A stretch of 6,781 nt of DNA from Candidatus Neoflavobacterium equi (GTDB lineage Bacteria; Bacteroidota; Bacteroidia; Flavobacteriales; Flavobacteriaceae): positions 1-6,781 of the forward strand of contig JAGHSS010000119.1 of the NCBI GenBank assembly GCA_018065745.1, read 5' to 3'. The notes under the pieces are model-generated. The model ran no database searches. It had not been told where the DNA came from and saw only the letters and a program-made list of their open reading frames with translations. Below, piece by piece: positions 6,598 through 6,781 of the stretch; position 1 is the stretch's first letter; every line of letters begins with the position of its first letter. The translations under genes and the position numbers were made by a program.

Positions 6598-6781
6598 TAT
6601 TTTTGATTTTTTGTTTTGAAAAGTAGTGGTTTGATTAAACGGTCATATACAAACATGGCCAAGACAAAGAAAACATATTTCCCCAAGACATTGACTACAC
6701 AGTAGGTTTCTAATGAAGTAATACATGATAAGTCATCAGACATGATCAAGGTTACAATGAGGTAAACCAAGGTATATAACT
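6597..6781 (-). CDS. C-terminal end of an unrecognised membrane protein (partial)
   Basis: A reading frame runs in from the right edge and stops with TAA at 6599-6597, giving the last 60 residues of a protein that begins outside the window. It has a hydrophobic segment at the very edge (LYTLVYLIVTLIM), a short loop with two acidic residues and two cysteines (SDDLSCITSLETYC), a second hydrophobic segment (VVNVLGKYVFFVLAMFVY), and a basic tail (RLIKPLLFKTKNQK). The loop-helix-basic tail order suggests an inner membrane protein with a cytoplasmic C-terminus. The fragment is too short to name a family. The frame is credible because it is open to the edge, has typical membrane-protein composition, and its stop overlaps the next start as TAATG. 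Confidence 0.75.
   Translation of the reverse strand, partial: LYTLVYLIVTLIMSDDLSCITSLETYCVVNVLGKYVFFVLAMFVYDRLIKPLLFKTKNQK

Overview
The window looks like chromosomal DNA of a Bacteroidota bacterium, most likely Flavobacteriia. The evidence is the AT-rich composition with many A/T-rich intergenic gaps, a promoter of the Bacteroidota type (TTG, 21 bp, TAnnTTTG) in front of queA, the lack of strong Shine-Dalgarno sequences, and protein sequences (AroA, QueA, kynureninase) of Bacteroidota type. No mobile element, CRISPR array, tRNA or rRNA gene was seen.

Layout: positions 93-876 (+) hold a broken gene for an unrecognised secreted protein; two single-base losses, each in an A4 run, split it into three frames. 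A bidirectional terminator (935-968) separates it from the rest, which is all on the minus strand. Between that terminator and the next gene lies a GC-richer structured element (about 1030-1147) with a closing stem and three hairpins. It resembles interspersed structured elements I recall from Flavobacteriia and may be a noncoding RNA.

The minus-strand genes, from right to left, are: the C-terminal end of a membrane protein (cut by the window edge), a MazG-like nucleotide pyrophosphohydrolase, aroA (EPSP synthase), queA (queuosine tRNA modification), kynU (kynureninase) and an agmatinase/arginase-family ureohydrolase. The first three are packed tightly (1-bp overlap, then a 3-bp gap) and look like one operon. 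queA, kynU and the ureohydrolase look like separate transcripts: clear hairpin terminators follow all three, and candidate promoters precede queA and the ureohydrolase.

Functionally this is mostly housekeeping metabolism: aromatic amino acid synthesis (AroA), tRNA wobble-base modification (QueA), nucleotide-pool cleaning (MazG-like), and amino acid breakdown (kynureninase and ureohydrolase). I found no convincing new multi-gene system. The items most worth checking are the doubly frameshifted secreted-protein gene, the structured element, and the phenylalanine in AroA at the position equivalent to E. coli Pro101.
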